Shown here piece after piece: positions 61,529 to 64,000 of a stretch of DNA of 64,000 nucleotides (the stretch's first letter is position 1; each line of letters begins with the position of its first letter). The notes beneath the pieces were generated by a model. That model saw only the letters and a list, made by a program, of their open reading frames with translations, was not told the origin of the DNA and made no database searches. The DNA is from Symbiodinium natans (Eukaryota > Sar > Dinophyceae > Suessiales > Symbiodiniaceae): NCBI GenBank assembly GCA_905221605.1, contig CAJNDS010000400.1, positions 84,076-148,075 of the forward strand. The letters run 5' to 3'. Made by a program: the position numbers and the translations under genes.

Positions 61529-61912
61529 GTAGTCTTGGTAGCCCAGCGGTACCCTTCTTCCCTTTTTTCGGATTCAGGTTCCCATATAAAGCAAGCAACC
61601 TCAAAAAGGGTACCCTTAGTGTAGTACGGTGCCTGGCCTACCCAGTAGTCAGGACCTGCTGTTGGGGGTTTCGAGGACCACTTCCCCGAGCCCCAAGCCA
61701 GACAACCCTGAACCCCAAACAGCCCCAAACCCAAACACCCCAAACACCCCAAACACCCCAAGCACCACGAGGGTTGTGGGGTTCAGCAGGTTTCGATGGA
61801 AGCGTTTTGAGCCTCTATTTCAATCGCAGCTAAGAAGCAAGGGTGAGCCTAGCGCCCTCAGCCCTTGACCCTACTTGTAAACACCCTAGGAGCCCTAAGC
61901 CCTAAACCCTAA

Positions 61913-62066
61913 GGTCTACTTGAAGGTTCATGGGTAGTTATAAGTAGAGTTATATATAAGCGCCCCCCCCACCCCCCCAAAAAAAAAGAAGTTGAGAGCC
62001 ATTTATACATGTTGTTACCCTGCTTATGACCCCACTTTTGACTCCCCATGAACCTCCAAGTAGACC
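61913..62066. mobile_element. MITE-like element, 154 bp
   Basis: 22-bp inverted ends GGTCTACTTGAAGGTTCATG (left) and CATGAACCTCCAAGTAGACC (right) with one mismatch, poly-C/poly-A inside, no coding frame. Same ends as 8048-8161. A related single end (CTACTTGAAGGTTCATGGGT) occurs near 46002. Confidence 0.75.
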
Positions 62067-62653
62067 TAAACCCTAAACCCTAAACCCTATGCGGGGGAAC
62101 CAAAAGGGGGACAAGGAACCAAGATATCACCCCTTAAGGCTCCTAAATTTTGAATTTTGTTGTTCGTCAACCCATTACTAGCTGAAGGGTTACCAACCAG
62201 GACTAGGCGGGTCCAGTGCGGGGTTACCGGCCCTAACGCAACACAAGCAACCCAACCATGTCCCAGGCGTCCTTCACTGATGTCTGGGACACCATTGGAG
62301 ATGCTTTCTCTGGCCAAAAACTGCACAATTGGCAGCGGCCGTAAGATTTTACGCCACATCGGACACTCCGTAGCCATTCTTCAGGAATCTTTTTTCACGT
62401 CTCATTGGACGCTTTGCTACCGACCGCCCTTCTTTAAACGCTCTGCCAGTAAGGAAGGAAAACCATCACCAACCCTAAGGCAGTTCGCACCTTCACTGTC
62501 CCTTCTCCAGCGGTGTCACTAACGATCTCTTTTCCACGCCAGATAAACCACCATGCTCTCGAAGGAAAACCAGTGATAACGTGCAATCTTGTCATGCGCT
62601 CCTTCCCAGCCAATTCTACAGAAAACCATAACAAGCCAGCCATCGACGCCCGA
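62067..62653. other. no recognised gene
   Basis: Overlapping short frames on both strands without domains. The plus-strand 121-codon frame at 62157-62522 and the minus-strand 69-codon frame at 62434-62643 show no recognisable similarity. Confidence 0.4.
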
Positions 62654-62911
62654 TCACTTCCTGCGGTTCATTTGCACTCGACGAGCCTCCAGGATCCTGT
62701 GAGAGTAGCTAAAAGCATCTTCCAAGTCCGCCACATCCATGCAAGGATCAGTGAGAACTTTCTGGGTGGCAGCAACAATCGCTTGTCGCTTCGCGTCATC
62801 CAAAAGCATAGATGCCGGGCCTGGACTCTCCTCAGTCCCTCCAGTTGTTGGCAGTGCAGAGCCAATCGCTGCACCTTTACGTCGAAGTGCAGTGTAAACC
62901 GGCCCGGTCAT
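62654..62911 (-). CDS. possible minus-strand exon or small protein, unknown
   Basis: 85 codons with protein-like composition (DDAKRQAIVAATQKVLTDPC, then MDVADLEDAFSYSHRILEAR) and an ATG at 62911. Upstream on the same strand, 62938-63351 is open in another frame and proline-rich, so a spliced or frameshifted minus-strand gene is conceivable. No family recognised. Confidence 0.3.
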   Translation of the reverse strand: MTGPVYTALRRKGAAIGSALPTTGGTEESPGPASMLLDDAKRQAIVAATQKVLTDPCMDVADLEDAFSYSHRILEARRVQMNRRK

Positions 62912-63710
62912 CTTCCCTAGAGGAACACCGCCGTGCGCTACCCGTGCATGAGCCGGAACATGGTTCCTCCAGTTCGGGGGTAGAGGGCGTGGCGTGCTTT
63001 GTTTCGTGGGCGTTTGCGAGGCGAAGAAGGAGGCAAAGGCCGCGGCAGCAGAGGAGGAGCACTGGCATGGACGTTAGTGCTCAAATCTTCGTGACTCGGT
63101 TCCTGTGCAGGAACCGTGGGTGGAGTCAGAAGAATGGCGTCGGTTGCGGTGCAAGAATGCTCGTAACTGAGAGGGAGGGTCGGGGGGAGGGAGGGGGGGG
63201 GGTGGGAATAGGGGATGTCGTCGTCGTTTTTGAGTACTTGTTCGCTAAGTGGGAGACGTGCGGCAACTACCACGGTGCGCGGACGGCCTCCAAGCTCTGC
63301 GGCATCTGTGTGGGGCTCTTGGTCGTTGTGGGTGTAATTTGGTCTGGGCAAAATGTGAATTTCTGGAGGGACAGGCAGCTGCGAATGCGACGCGGAAGCG
63401 GAAGCAGGACTGTTTGAGTCATGCGGTCGTGCATGTGTGTTTGTGTGTTTGTGTGTGTGTGGGTGCGTGTGTGTGTGCGAAGGTGCGCGGAGCTGGCTGG
63501 GAAGGAGCTCAGAGATGAGATGAAGAAACGCGCGGAGGAGGGTTGGTGATTTTGGGGTGGGAAGTGTTTTTTTTTGGCCGTGGGGTGGGTTCGTGAAAAG
63601 GCCTGCGAATTCACGGAGAAGCTGAACGTGGTCAGCTTTGTGGATCTGAGTTGCTCGCTTGCGTTTTTTTTTTTTTAAATTTGTCTGATTTTATATTCGT
63701 TGCAGATACG

Positions 63711-63854
63711 ATGGCGGTCCAAGCCTTCACTATGAAGGGTGAAGACTTCGAAAGGCGGGCGTCTGAGTGGTGGCGTGGGAAAATCGTGGGCGTGAGGGTG
63801 CCAGTTAACCTGGAACTGAGGTTGAGGAAGAGGGCTGCGCGAAAGGCTGGGTAA
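63711..63854 (+). CDS. possible terminal exon or small basic protein, unknown
   Basis: 47 codons (MAVQAFTMKGEDFERRASEW, then Arg-rich) ending at TAA, just before the GT microsatellite. A good acceptor (TTATATTCGTTGCAG) ends 5 bp before the ATG, so it may be the last exon of a gene whose other exons I cannot see. Confidence 0.28.
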   Translation: MAVQAFTMKGEDFERRASEWWRGKIVGVRVPVNLELRLRKRAARKAG

Positions 63855-63855
63855 C

Positions 63856-64000
<145 letters not shown>

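Larger units (their letters stand above)
50294..60941 (+). mobile_element. Copia-type LTR retrotransposon, 10.65 kb, young insertion
   Basis: Complete element with 273-bp LTRs differing at one position that I could find, a 5-bp AGGGC target duplication, a primer-binding site next to the 5' LTR, a purine tract (AGGGGGAG) before the 3' LTR, and gag-protease-integrase-RT-RNase H in Copia order. It lies in ABC1K intron 24 in the same orientation as that gene. The coding region is read in four overlapping frames; each switch is removed by one extra G in a G run. Extra domains are described in the individual entries. Confidence 0.95.

Overview
The window looks like nuclear DNA of a dinoflagellate, most likely a Symbiodiniaceae alga. 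The evidence is plant-type telomere motifs (TTTAGGG/CCCTAAA) scattered in both orientations, a candidate spliced-leader relic in front of an intronless gene, introns with GC and GA 5' splice sites, and a Copia polyprotein of a type I associate with Symbiodinium. There is no operon structure outside one AT-rich viral insert.

Layout. (1) 0.45-4.38 kb: one intronless gene for a large membrane receptor with PilJ-like sensor repeats and a periplasmic-binding-protein domain. (2) 4.4-7.2 kb: no recognisable gene; telomere-like repeats begin at 6.18 kb. (3) 7.2-61.5 kb: I read this as a single spliced gene for a plastid-type ABC1 atypical kinase (ABC1K/UbiB). About 25 exons of 18-90 nt encode roughly 400-420 residues, and almost everything between them is telomere-like repeat. 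Splice phases agree at all but one or two junctions. Most introns carry G-rich TTTAGGG runs after the donor and C-rich CCCTAAA runs before the acceptor.

Several other elements are nested in those introns. Intron 4 (9.7-13.0 kb) holds a decayed ankyrin/lipase gene. Intron 6 (14.5-35.9 kb) holds a small secreted cysteine-rich protein gene and a complete 19.6-kb Polinton-like virus (PLV) at 15,858-35,492. The PLV has 390-bp terminal inverted repeats and an AGGGG target duplication. The last intron (50.1-61.5 kb) holds a young 10.6-kb Copia LTR retrotransposon at 50,294-60,941 with 273-bp LTRs and an AGGGC target duplication. Several MITE-like elements are also present. (4) 61.5-64 kb: a MITE, weak minus-strand coding signal, one possible exon and a long GT microsatellite.

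The PLV carries integrase, a broken DNA polymerase-SF1 helicase fusion, packaging ATPase, double-jelly-roll major capsid protein, penton, a phage-like fibre with a self-cleaving S74 chaperone, two GIY-YIG endonucleases, a serine hydrolase and about ten small unknown proteins. AT hairpins fill most of its gene spacers. The Copia polyprotein has extra domains between protease and RNase H: a C5-methyltransferase-like fold without its catalytic Cys, and a 2-oxoglutarate/Fe(II) oxygenase-like domain. Its three frame changes are each explained by one missing G in a G run.
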